DNA of 26,098 bases, taken from NCBI GenBank assembly GCA_022447335.1, contig JAKVCF010000016.1:1-26098 (forward strand). The letters are read 5' to 3'. Shown here one piece after another: positions 14,630 to 22,497 of the stretch. The notes beneath the pieces were generated by a model. That model was not told the origin of the DNA, did not search any database, and saw nothing but the letters and a program-made list of their open reading frames with translations. The DNA comes from Planctomycetota bacterium (GTDB taxonomy: Bacteria > Planctomycetota > UBA1135). Position 1 is the stretch's first letter. Each line of letters begins with the position of its first letter. A program made the position numbers and the translations under genes.

Positions 14630-16051
14630 TCAAATATCGAAACGCCAGCGATAGTGCTCACTGGCCAAGAGCGTCCAAAGATCTAGATAGAACTCGTCCG
14701 TTATTGCGTGATCGTGGTCGAGCTCGAAGGCATCCGAGTGGGAAGCAAGCTCAAGTGACTCCTGTGCCGCCTCTGTACCTGCAAGCAAGACCAAGGCCAC
14801 AAACAAGCGTCCGGCATGATCGAGGTAGCCCCCAGTGCCGGCCCCGAGCCTGAAGGCCCAATCGGCCAACAGAGACTCGCGAGCACGAGCGTCACCGAAC
14901 TTCCCCGCCGCGAGCAACCAAAGCGGTTGCAACCAGGCACGCGTCTCAGCCGCACCTGCCGAAAGTTGAGCTTGGAACCAGGCGTAATCGCCTCTCTCGC
15001 CCGCAAGCGCGAGCAAAAGCACAGCAGGCGCTGCGGATAGGTCTATCGACTCGCGCGCCGCCAGTGAAGAGCGGGCAACGTCCAAACGTGATTTCGCTAC
15101 AGCGCGCGCTCCTTTCAAATCAAGCTGAGCGAGGCGAAGCACTCCCGCGGCTTCATAGCTGGGAATGCTCTCAGCGGATGCGGGGGGAAACTGAAGCCCT
15201 AGTTCCCCAGCCAATCCCCAAAGCCAAGATGCGCTTGGCTCCTCGGTCACTCGTTCTGCAAGGAAAGCAAAGGCCTGCGCACGCTGATCAGCTGAAACCT
15301 CGCGCAACGCCAATACAGACGATGCCTCTTCGCCACGCAAGGGCGTACCACGCAGGCTGTCAAGATTCCGCCCCGGAACACGCTTAGCCGCCGCTACCCA
15401 AATAGTTGGCATGAGCGCACGCAGCTCATCGAATTCGGCGGTTGACAACGCCTTTTGACCAGGAACTACCGATACCATCAAGCGTGCTGCACGGAGCGCC
15501 GGAGCATCACCCTCGGACTGCACGGCTTGACCAGCACGCGCAGCAAGCAGGGCAAGAAAGGCCTCTTGTCGTACAGTAGGCCTCCGCCCAATCACTTTGC
15601 GTAGAGCCACAATATCTGGAACGCTGACGTGGCCGAGATAGCCTGCAAGCAGACAAGCGCCCTCGAAATCGCTGCGTGCGCGCTTCCAATCGCTCTCCGG
15701 ATCCTTTCCGGCATCAGGATGCGCGCTGCCATAGAGCAGCAATGCCCAGGCACGCTGCGGGTCGGGTCGACGACCTGCGCGAGCGACATCGGAAAGCAAT
15801 TTGTGCGCTTGGGGGGTACCAAGTAGCGCAGCGGCGAGCAAGACCCCGCGCTGGGCAAGTGCAGAGCCCTTTCCCACGCGCTTTTCGAGCCAGGCCTCAA
15901 CCCCAGGCCCCATCGCTGCGATTTCTTCGGCGGCTCGCAAACGATCTTCCGGCTGCGGGCCATCTAAAGCTGCAACAAGATCGGAGCCGGGCTCTTGCAG
16001 TGAGAAGAACCCAACGGAACACACAAGGAACAGAGCTGACCAGAACGACAT
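14630..16051 (-). CDS. Secreted HEAT-like helical repeat protein, function unknown
   Basis: 473 residues. It starts with a short signal peptide (MSFWSALFLVCSVGFFSLQ); the codon before this ATG is TTG and is unlikely as start. The rest is Ala/Leu-rich amphipathic helices resembling HEAT/ARM repeats, clearest near residues 25-110 (DRLRAAEEIAAMGPGVEAWLEKRV and LLAAALLGTPQAHKLLSDVA). No catalytic motif is seen. The C-terminus is acidic and His-rich (ELDHDHAITDEFYLDLW). It lies at the head of the hydroxylase operon, 40 bases before the 2Fe-2S gene, and divergent from another secreted helical protein. I do not recognise a named family. A link to the hydroxylase would be by operon position only. Confidence 0.75.
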   Translation of the reverse strand: MSFWSALFLVCSVGFFSLQEPGSDLVAALDGPQPEDRLRAAEEIAAMGPGVEAWLEKRVGKGSALAQRGVLLAAALLGTPQAHKLLSDVARAGRRPDPQRAWALLLYGSAHPDAGKDPESDWKRARSDFEGACLLAGYLGHVSVPDIVALRKVIGRRPTVRQEAFLALLAARAGQAVQSEGDAPALRAARLMVSVVPGQKALSTAEFDELRALMPTIWVAAAKRVPGRNLDSLRGTPLRGEEASSVLALREVSADQRAQAFAFLAERVTEEPSASWLWGLAGELGLQFPPASAESIPSYEAAGVLRLAQLDLKGARAVAKSRLDVARSSLAARESIDLSAAPAVLLLALAGERGDYAWFQAQLSAGAAETRAWLQPLWLLAAGKFGDARARESLLADWAFRLGAGTGGYLDHAGRLFVALVLLAGTEAAQESLELASHSDAFELDHDHAITDEFYLDLWTLLASEHYRWRFDI

Positions 16052-16122
16052 CAAATCCAGCTTAGCCGCTAGCGCAGCCGAACGAGCACTAGGTTGATCA
16101 CGGAACCGCTAACCCACCGCAC

Positions 16123-16139
16123 GGATTCTTCCCGAATCC
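16123..16139. promoter_or_regulatory. Operator-like palindrome between two divergent genes
   Basis: GGATTC (16123-16128), a 5-base spacer TTCCC and GAATCC (16134-16139) form a perfect 6-bp inverted repeat, about midway in the 139-base gap between the two divergent HEAT-like genes. It could be a dimeric regulator site or a short hairpin. No further copy was noticed in the window. Confidence 0.3.
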
Positions 16140-16190
16140 TCGAATGCAATTGCCACGCTAGCTAGACACAGTGGCGAGCTAAACTCAGGC

Positions 16191-17096
16191 ATGCTTCTCT
16201 TCCTCTTCCTGCAAGCTGCGCTGTTTCTGCCAGCCCCGGCCCCGGTTTCCGGTGCTCCGGATCAGGAATACCAGCGCCAGCTACTGACGATTGACCTGAA
16301 ACCCAGCTTGAGCGGTGATCAACTCGCTGCACTACGGCCGAACTCCCGCTCCGAAATCGCAGCCGCTACCACATTGGCGATGGGCACCGAGAGCCAGGCT
16401 CGCCTAGCAGCCTTGATATTAGCCGGCACAAAAGACGATGGCGCAGCACGGGCTCTCTATCGCGCCGGCTGTCAGGCGACGAGCAACAATACGGCCGTTG
16501 CCTGCCTGCTAGCCCCTGCTTCACTGCCCGCTGGGGTTGCTCCCGCCCTAGCTTATCTAGCGCAAGATCCGAGCAAGGCGCTGCCCGTGCGTGCAACTGC
16601 GATGGCACGCCTGCTGGAACATGGTCGCAGTGGAGCCTGGCCACTGGCCCGTGCGCTCTTTCAGGGCGGCACTCGGGCTGCCGCAGATCGCCCTTTGTAC
16701 GCAGACTGGCAACAAAGTCCGCGCTGGGAACTATCCAAACGCACGGTACTCATCAGCCTTAACCTCTGGCTCGAAACGCAAGGCTTTCCACCATCTCCTA
16801 TCGAGCCCAACGCCGCGTGGGAAGAGCAGCTCCGCCAGCTGGAAGCGACTGAGCAGTTGATTGCTGCGGCAGCCGCACTAACCATGAGATCAAAGCCCCT
16901 CTATGGAGCAGAGCGCCTTGAGCGGACCCAGACTCTACTGCTCACCGATGCGGCCATTGCAGGCGACACCGTCGCTGCGCGTGCTCTGCCGTGGCTCCTC
17001 CCCCAGGCTCGATCCACACTGCGTGAGTTGTCACAACAGGATGATCAGGAACGCGCCGAACTGGCGGCACGCGTGCTAACCGAAGCTCCACGCTGA
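16191..17096 (+). CDS. Secreted Ala/Leu-rich helical protein, HEAT-like, function unknown
   Basis: 301 residues with an N-terminal signal peptide (MLLFLFLQAALFLPAPAPVSGA). The mature part is rich in Ala and Leu in helix-sized blocks (ARLAALILAGTKDDGAARALYRAG; VRATAMARLLEHGRSGAWPLARALF), again like loose HEAT repeats. No enzyme motif is visible. It is divergent from, and of similar style to, the helical protein at the head of the hydroxylase operon; the two may be distant relatives. Its stop lies three bases from the 3' end of asnS, so no terminator can lie between them. Confidence 0.7.
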   Translation: MLLFLFLQAALFLPAPAPVSGAPDQEYQRQLLTIDLKPSLSGDQLAALRPNSRSEIAAATTLAMGTESQARLAALILAGTKDDGAARALYRAGCQATSNNTAVACLLAPASLPAGVAPALAYLAQDPSKALPVRATAMARLLEHGRSGAWPLARALFQGGTRAAADRPLYADWQQSPRWELSKRTVLISLNLWLETQGFPPSPIEPNAAWEEQLRQLEATEQLIAAAAALTMRSKPLYGAERLERTQTLLLTDAAIAGDTVAARALPWLLPQARSTLRELSQQDDQERAELAARVLTEAPR

Positions 17097-17099
17097 GCT

Positions 17100-18407
17100 T
17101 CAGGGATAAATCCGCTGCAGTGTACGTGGGAACGGGATGCACTCCCGGACGTGCTCAACACCCGTAATCCAAGAGACCGTACGCTCAAGGCCGATACCAA
17201 AACCGCCGTGCGGCACCGATCCGAACTTGCGTAGATCGAGATACCACTGAAAGGCCTCAAGGGGCAATCCGTGATCCAGCACGCGCTGCTTTAGCACGTC
17301 GTGATCATCTTCGCGCACCGCACCGCCGACAATCTCCCCAGCCGTCGGCGCGATTATGTCGACCCCAAGCGCTTTGGTGGGATCATCCTCCGCACGCTTC
17401 ATGTAGAAAGCTTTCACTTCGGCTGGCCAATGCGTGACCATCACCGGGCAACCGTAGTGTTCGCCCAACATGGTCTCATCGGGCGCGCCTAGATCATCCC
17501 CCGGTTCGAATTCAGATTCGTATTTACCCTCAGCCTTCCACTCCATGAGCATCTTGGCCGCGTCGTCGTAGCGCAACCGTGGAAACTCACGGTTCCAACC
17601 TTCGAGGACCGCCGAATCACGCTCGAGATCGATAAGGTCCTGCTGGTTATGCTTCAGCACATTATCTAACGTGTAGCGGATCATGCCTTCGGCTAGATCG
17701 CAAACCTCTGTCAGGCCCGCATACACAAATTCCGGTTCGAGCATCCAAAACTCGGTTAGGTGGCGACGAGTTTTCGACTTTTCAGCACGAAAGGTCGGAC
17801 CGAAGCAATAGACCTTGCCTAGTGCCATAGCTGAAGCCTCAGCATAAAGCTGACCCGACTGAGTCAGATAGGCTGTCGTATCGAAGTAATTGGTCTCGAA
17901 TAGCGTCGAAGTTCCCTCACAAGCATTCGGCGTAAAAACTGGAGAATCGACACAAAAGAAACCCTCCTGATCGAGGTAGTTGCGAAAAGACTGAATAACC
18001 CTGTGGCGAATGCGCAAAATTGCCATCTGGCGCTTCGAGCGCAGCCAAAGATGACGATGATCCATCAGAAAACCCGGACCGTGCTCCTTCTTGGTGATCG
18101 GATAGGCCTCCGCAACCTGGTGCACACGCATCGAACTCACCTTGACCTCGGCACCACCAGGCGCACGCTCGTCCAGCTTGACACTGCCAACAACCTCAAC
18201 CGAAGATTCCTGCGTCAGCGCTTTCGCCTCCTCAAAGATTTCGTCACCGACCTCATTCCTCAACACCACGCACTGGCATATACCACTGCCATCGCGCAGA
18301 AGAAGAAATAGCAACTTACCCTTGCCACGACTGTTGTAAAGCCAACCGCGCAGGCGGACTTCAGCACCGTCGTGTTGGGTCAAATCCGAGATACGGACGT
18401 CAAGCAC
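17100..18407 (-). CDS. asnS: Asparaginyl-tRNA synthetase
   Basis: 436 residues. It has an N-terminal OB-fold anticodon-binding domain (VRISDL ... VRLRGWLYNSRGKGKLLFLLLRDGSG), then the class II catalytic core. Motif 2 is CFGPTFRAEKSKTRRHLTEFWMLEPE (about 201-226) and motif 3 is GGFGIGLERTVSWITG (from ~402), ending PFPRTLQRIYP. The EGTSTLFETNYF loop and overall length fit the shorter bacterial AsnRS form rather than AspRS. It charges tRNA-Asn with asparagine. I chose GTG at 18407, ten bases after the stop of the upstream membrane protein gene; the longer ATG-started frame overlaps that gene with non-homologous residues. No good Shine-Dalgarno is seen. Likely cotranscribed with the upstream gene. 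Confidence 0.95.
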   Translation of the reverse strand: MLDVRISDLTQHDGAEVRLRGWLYNSRGKGKLLFLLLRDGSGICQCVVLRNEVGDEIFEEAKALTQESSVEVVGSVKLDERAPGGAEVKVSSMRVHQVAEAYPITKKEHGPGFLMDHRHLWLRSKRQMAILRIRHRVIQSFRNYLDQEGFFCVDSPVFTPNACEGTSTLFETNYFDTTAYLTQSGQLYAEASAMALGKVYCFGPTFRAEKSKTRRHLTEFWMLEPEFVYAGLTEVCDLAEGMIRYTLDNVLKHNQQDLIDLERDSAVLEGWNREFPRLRYDDAAKMLMEWKAEGKYESEFEPGDDLGAPDETMLGEHYGCPVMVTHWPAEVKAFYMKRAEDDPTKALGVDIIAPTAGEIVGGAVREDDHDVLKQRVLDHGLPLEAFQWYLDLRKFGSVPHGGFGIGLERTVSWITGVEHVRECIPFPRTLQRIYP

Positions 18408-18417
18408 AGAATTAAGT

Positions 18418-18930
18418 CTAGGGGAATTGACGGAGAGAGTCGTCGAGCTGCACGGCGCGCACCTCGCCACCGACGACATGTACCCGACCTTTTGCGATTA
18501 GGCCATCACGTGAGCATTCAACGCGGATATGCAGTTCTTCGGCATCCAGCTCAGCCGCATCATTGAGCAACCGAATGTCGGTAAGACCGCGCGCAGCCAG
18601 CGCACGCTCCACCAATCCGCGAACTTCTTGCGCGCGGCTCAGCTCTTTCTCTGCCGCGATTGGATCGGGAAGAGGTGGAGCCTCAGCCAGCCCATCCACA
18701 GACAGGCGCAAGTTAGCCAGATCCCTGCGCAGCGGCTCGAGATCGAATGCGTGCACGCGCTGCTCCAGCACATCCAGGCGATCGAGTAGATCGGGAAAAT
18801 GCGCATTGCCGCGCTGAACCTTATCGATTACCCGCTTCACCTTCACATTGGTATTCCGGCGATTCAGAATCACCAGCACCCCGATGAGAATCAGCAGAGT
18901 AGGCAGAATGTAAGGCAGAATGTATTCCAT
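18418..18930 (-). CDS. Small single-pass membrane protein with coiled coil, function unknown
   Basis: 170 residues. One transmembrane helix lies at residues ~4-22 (YILPYILPTLLILIGVLVIL), followed by basic residues (NRRNTNVKVKR), suggesting the rest is cytoplasmic. Residues ~45-78 have heptad-like leucines (LLDRLDVLEQRVHAFDLEPLRRDLANLRLSV). A Pro-rich hinge leads to a small alpha/beta domain ending at the C-terminus. No family is recognised. It lies ten bases upstream of asnS on the same strand and is probably cotranscribed. Confidence 0.7.
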   Translation of the reverse strand: MEYILPYILPTLLILIGVLVILNRRNTNVKVKRVIDKVQRGNAHFPDLLDRLDVLEQRVHAFDLEPLRRDLANLRLSVDGLAEAPPLPDPIAAEKELSRAQEVRGLVERALAARGLTDIRLLNDAAELDAEELHIRVECSRDGLIAKGRVHVVGGEVRAVQLDDSLRQFP

Positions 18931-18950
18931 GGCAGCATGGAGAGCGAGAC

Positions 18951-18972
18951 TCGGGTGGCTCCACCCACCCGA
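18951..18972. other. 8-bp hairpin in the divergent region before the membrane protein and the antiporter
   Basis: TCGGGTGG (18951-18958) and CCACCCGA (18965-18972) are perfect complements with a 6-base loop. It lies 20 bases upstream of the leftward start at 18930 and 54 bases upstream of the antiporter start at 19027. In the leftward transcript it would sit in the 5' leader, possibly affecting translation. No T-run follows in either direction. Confidence 0.35.
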
Positions 18973-19015
18973 CTGCCTAGCAGAATACCGTCCGCACCAC
19001 CCGCGCGCCTAGGAT

Positions 19016-19019
19016 GAGG
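19016..19019 (+). promoter_or_regulatory. Ribosome binding site of the NhaC-like gene
   Basis: GAGG with a seven-base spacer before the ATG at 19027, within AGGATGAGG. It is one of the few convincing Shine-Dalgarno sites in this window and supports the start that includes the unusual N-terminal domain. Confidence 0.55.
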
Positions 19020-19026
19020 CCACGCC

Positions 19027-21102
19027 ATGCGAGCGCGCCTGCTTTCCGCCACCCTCTTCGCGGTCCTCGCCCTCCCTCTTCTTCTGACGAGCGCGGATCC
19101 GGTTCTGCTGCAGTCTCTGACTGCACAGCGCCTGCTTCTTGAAGATCTCTCACTGGGCGAAGGAATCCGCCAGATCGAAGTGGGGTGGGAACTGCCCGCT
19201 GACACTGAAGGCAAAGCGCGCGCGCGCGCTTTGCGCGCAGGACTCCAGTTACCCGCGCCCGCCGAAGGCAAAACCGATACTTTTCTGAGCTCGGCTGCTG
19301 ACTCCAACCTGTTTCAGGTGACCCTACCCGGCGCACGTACTGAGGACACAGGAGTACTGCGCATTCAAGTTCAAACAAACCCTGAAACGAATAGGGTCAG
19401 CTTGGTGGACCTGAGCGCCGGCCCAAAATCCGAAGAAGCCGCTTCCGCGCCACTCGGCTCAGCCTGGTCACTCGCCCCACCACTGATTGCCATTCTGCTG
19501 GCCTTCTTACTGCGCGGCACCTTAATAGCACTCAGTGCTGGCGTCCTGACGGGCGCCGCCATGATCGCCGCTGGCCGCGGAGACATCTTGCGTCTGTTCG
19601 AAGTCGCGATCAAAGAGATCCTGATCGACGAGATCCTCACCAGCACCTTTCACCTGTACATCCTAGGCTTCGTGCTATTGCTGTCGTCGACCGTTGCGGT
19701 CGTCACGCGCATGGGCGGCATCGACGGCATGGTGCAGGTGCTACTCCGCTACGCCGCTTCATCGCGCAGCGTGCAAGCGATCGCCTATGCACTAGGCCTG
19801 GGCATCTTCTTCGACGACTACGCCAACACGATCATCGTCGGCAACTCATGCGGGCCCTTATTTGACCGGAAGAGGGTCTCCCGAGCCAAGCTCGCCTACA
19901 TTGTCGATAGCACAGCGGCGCCCATTGCTGGCATTGCCATCCTGTCAACCTGGGTCGCTTACCAGATTTCGACCTACGCGCCACAATTACCCACTGTGGG
20001 CATTGAAGCCAGCCAAGGCTATGCACTCTTCCTGCAAACTATCCCCTATCGCTTCTACTGCATGCTGGCGATTGTGACCGTTGGCCTCGTGGTACTGCTG
20101 CAGCGCGATTTCGGCCCTATGCGCAAGATCGAAGCCTCGGCGCGCCAGGGCCACGACCCCAGCTCGGCACTGAGCGGAAACGACCCTGAAGCCATGACTG
20201 TCGCCAAGCCAGGCGTACCATCTCATTGGTGGAATGGCGTACTGCCGCTGTCACTAATGATCTTCGGCACTGCTGCCCTGATCTATTACTTCGGTGCCTC
20301 AGTAATCAAAGCGAATGCTGCTGGCGGCGATCCTGCCGCCGCGGAGGCCATGGCTGCCGGAGGATTTACATGGCTGCGCACCGTGTTGTCCGAATCTGAC
20401 TCCACTGCAGCTATCTTCTACGGATCACTAGCCGCTTTCGCCTTGGCGATGGCAATGGCTGTCGGGCAACGCTTACTGACTCCGCACGAGGCCTCAATCA
20501 CTGCTACACGCGGCATGGGACCGCTAATCAAGGATGCCATTCTAATTCTAATCTTAGCCTGGAGCATTGGCGCAGTCTGCACAGAACTGGGTACAGCGAC
20601 CTATTTGGTTGCAGCCTTCCAAGGCATCATCAGCGGGGCCTGGCTGCCGATCATTCTGTTCCTAGCGAGCTGCTTCGTTGCCTTCGCGACAGGTTCCAGC
20701 TGGACCACGATGGCGATCATGCAGCCGAATGTTGTGCTCCTTGCCTATCAACTCGGGCAAGACACGCCTTATGGACCGGAAGGCCTACTAATTCTGTCAA
20801 TCGGAGCGGTCCTCGAAGGCGCAATCTTCGGCGACCACTGCTCACCAATCAGCGACACGACCATACTTAGTTCCGCCGCGTCGAAGTGCAATCACATCGA
20901 ACACGTGCGTACACAGGCCCCTTATGCACTGGTCACGGCCGTAGTCGCGATTACGATCGGCTATCTCCCCGTCGCACTCTTCGGGACACCTTGGTACGTC
21001 TCGTTACTGCTCGGTATCGCCGCGCTGTTCGCCTTCTTACGCGTGTTCGCAAAGCCTGTTCAGACCGGAGCCAGCGCGGTCGCCGCCGGGCCGACTGGCT
21101 GA
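19027..21102 (+). CDS. NhaC-family Na+/H+ antiporter with extracytoplasmic N-terminal domain
   Basis: 691 residues. Residues 1-22 are a signal peptide or first membrane helix; ~23-145 form a soluble, partly beta domain of unknown type. The transporter begins near residue 147 (WSLAPPLIAILLAFLLRG). NhaC hallmarks are GIFFDDYANTIIVGNSCGPLFDRKRVSRAKLAYIVDSTAAP (about 259-299), GSSWTTMAIMQP, and GDHCSPISDTTILSSAAS near the end. Family members exchange Na+ for H+ (or, in some branches, malate and lactate) across the inner membrane. The usual length is about 450-550, so the first ~145 residues are extra. A good Shine-Dalgarno precedes the ATG. The last 43 bases overlap the 3' end of the opposing amidohydrolase gene. 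Confidence 0.92.
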   Translation: MRARLLSATLFAVLALPLLLTSADPVLLQSLTAQRLLLEDLSLGEGIRQIEVGWELPADTEGKARARALRAGLQLPAPAEGKTDTFLSSAADSNLFQVTLPGARTEDTGVLRIQVQTNPETNRVSLVDLSAGPKSEEAASAPLGSAWSLAPPLIAILLAFLLRGTLIALSAGVLTGAAMIAAGRGDILRLFEVAIKEILIDEILTSTFHLYILGFVLLLSSTVAVVTRMGGIDGMVQVLLRYAASSRSVQAIAYALGLGIFFDDYANTIIVGNSCGPLFDRKRVSRAKLAYIVDSTAAPIAGIAILSTWVAYQISTYAPQLPTVGIEASQGYALFLQTIPYRFYCMLAIVTVGLVVLLQRDFGPMRKIEASARQGHDPSSALSGNDPEAMTVAKPGVPSHWWNGVLPLSLMIFGTAALIYYFGASVIKANAAGGDPAAAEAMAAGGFTWLRTVLSESDSTAAIFYGSLAAFALAMAMAVGQRLLTPHEASITATRGMGPLIKDAILILILAWSIGAVCTELGTATYLVAAFQGIISGAWLPIILFLASCFVAFATGSSWTTMAIMQPNVVLLAYQLGQDTPYGPEGLLILSIGAVLEGAIFGDHCSPISDTTILSSAASKCNHIEHVRTQAPYALVTAVVAITIGYLPVALFGTPWYVSLLLGIAALFAFLRVFAKPVQTGASAVAAGPTG
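19211..19234. repeat. 24-bp perfect palindrome with (GC)7 core
   Basis: The sequence is GCAAA, then seven GC units, then TTTGC, and equals its own reverse complement. It lies inside the extra N-terminal domain of the antiporter and encodes the KARARALR segment. It can extrude a cruciform or adopt Z-DNA and is prone to slippage in 2-base steps. Confidence 0.8.
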
Positions 21103-22421
21103 CCCTGCGGAGGCGCAGGCTCCTGGCCATACTCATTTACGAGACGGCGGCGTAGCCAAACCTTATCTGGCCGGGCGCGCAATTCGCGGCCGTGGTAAGG
21201 CGACCACTTGGACTTCGAGGGCAGTGTGGCTTCGTCCACAACAAAGTGAGCCCCTGGATCCGTGATCACGAGATCAGCATCAGCGCCGACCACAAGGCGG
21301 CCCTTCTCGCTCAGACCAAACTCATCGGCCGGAATACGCGTAACAGAAGCCAGTGCAGCTTCAAGCGAGACCTCGTCGGCATCGTCGGCAATCGCAATCA
21401 AGAGCGGTAGTAGTAGATCGATAGAGGGAAAGCCTGCGGGCGCCTTAGCGTAGGGCCGCGCCTTCTCTTCGAGCGGGTGCGGTGCATGGTCGGTACCTAC
21501 CCCTTCCAGCAGACGCTGCCCCACCATTTCACGTAGACCCCTCTGGTTGTCGATCGACTTAATCGACGGATTCACTTTGAATCGGTTCTCGTGAATCGCC
21601 GCCGCCTCTTCAGCATCGGCTATCAAGTAGTGCGGCGCAGTAGTCCCTGTCACCGGCTGACCAGCAGCCCGCGCCTCGGCTACCAAGCGACCGCCTTCGG
21701 CCGTTGAAATGTGGAATACGTGCAGTACGGCGCCCACCTCATCAGCCACGCGAATAGCATCACGAACCGACTGCACCTCAGCTTCAACCGGACGTCGGTA
21801 ATCATGACGCTCGACCTGATCGCCCTCGGCTGACTCGGCAGCCGCATCCATAACCCGATTGTCCTCGCAGTGCGCAACGATCTTGATCCCGACCTCGGCA
21901 GCTCGCGCGAACAATGCACGCATCGTAGCCTCGTCCTTGACACCCCCTGCGCCAGTAGAACAGCCCAGGAAACACTTGACCGCCGGGCAAAGACCAACCA
22001 ACTCATGCAAAGTCGGCAGTGAAGCCTCAGTCAGACTGCCATATGGTGCATAGTCGACCCGCGAGACACCACGCAGGTCGGCGAGCTTCTTACGCATCAC
22101 CTCACCAGTTTCCATCAGCGGTGGATTGTTCTGAATCTCGCACACGGTCGTGACGCCACCATGCAGAGCCCCGGCGGAGCCTGTCAGATAGCCCTCCTTG
22201 CGAACCAGTCCAGGCTCACGGAAATGCACGTGACAATCCACCAACCCGGGCAAAAGCCAGCGACCACCGAGCTCCACCACCCGCTCTTGATCCTGCGCCT
22301 CCAGATCTGTACCGAGTTCAGAAATTCGACCTAGCCCATCGGTACGCAAATCGGTTGCGTCAATAAATCGGTCGCCATCAAAAAGGCGTCCGCCGCGGAA
22401 AAGAGTGGGCTGAGCTTCCAT
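21060..22421 (-). CDS. pyrC: Dihydroorotase-family cyclic amidohydrolase
   Basis: 453 residues. The TIM-barrel amidohydrolase has DCHVHFREPG (His64, His66 as metal ligands), the carboxylated-Lys candidate VKCFLG (Lys149), AHCED (His184), HVFHIST (His237) and GVGTDHAPH (Asp311). HVHFREPG and GTDHAPH are typical of type I dihydroorotases, which close carbamoyl-aspartate to dihydroorotate in pyrimidine synthesis. The substrate loop reads NNPP rather than NTxP, and the flap is APAGFPSID rather than the common APFGxxGLE, so an allantoinase- or hydantoinase-like role is not excluded. The ATG at 22421 is preferred over a GTG at 22442. No other pyr gene lies nearby. The stop is 43 bases inside the 3' end of the convergent antiporter gene. 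Confidence 0.85.
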   Translation of the reverse strand: MEAQPTLFRGGRLFDGDRFIDATDLRTDGLGRISELGTDLEAQDQERVVELGGRWLLPGLVDCHVHFREPGLVRKEGYLTGSAGALHGGVTTVCEIQNNPPLMETGEVMRKKLADLRGVSRVDYAPYGSLTEASLPTLHELVGLCPAVKCFLGCSTGAGGVKDEATMRALFARAAEVGIKIVAHCEDNRVMDAAAESAEGDQVERHDYRRPVEAEVQSVRDAIRVADEVGAVLHVFHISTAEGGRLVAEARAAGQPVTGTTAPHYLIADAEEAAAIHENRFKVNPSIKSIDNQRGLREMVGQRLLEGVGTDHAPHPLEEKARPYAKAPAGFPSIDLLLPLLIAIADDADEVSLEAALASVTRIPADEFGLSEKGRLVVGADADLVITDPGAHFVVDEATLPSKSKWSPYHGRELRARPDKVWLRRRLVNEYGQEPAPPQGQPVGPAATALAPV

Positions 22422-22497
22422 ATCGATGTCTGATTGTCGCACTCAGAGCATGACTGCGCGCCCAACATGATAATCCGCGCCAGTGCAACTACGAAGC

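Noticed and set aside
14119..14853. 244-codon rightward open frame opposite the 2Fe-2S gene
   Set aside because: Antisense to a gene with all eight cluster cysteines; no motifs of its own.
16123..16139. Palindrome as an intrinsic terminator
   Set aside because: It lies between divergent starts, has only a 6-bp stem and no T-run.
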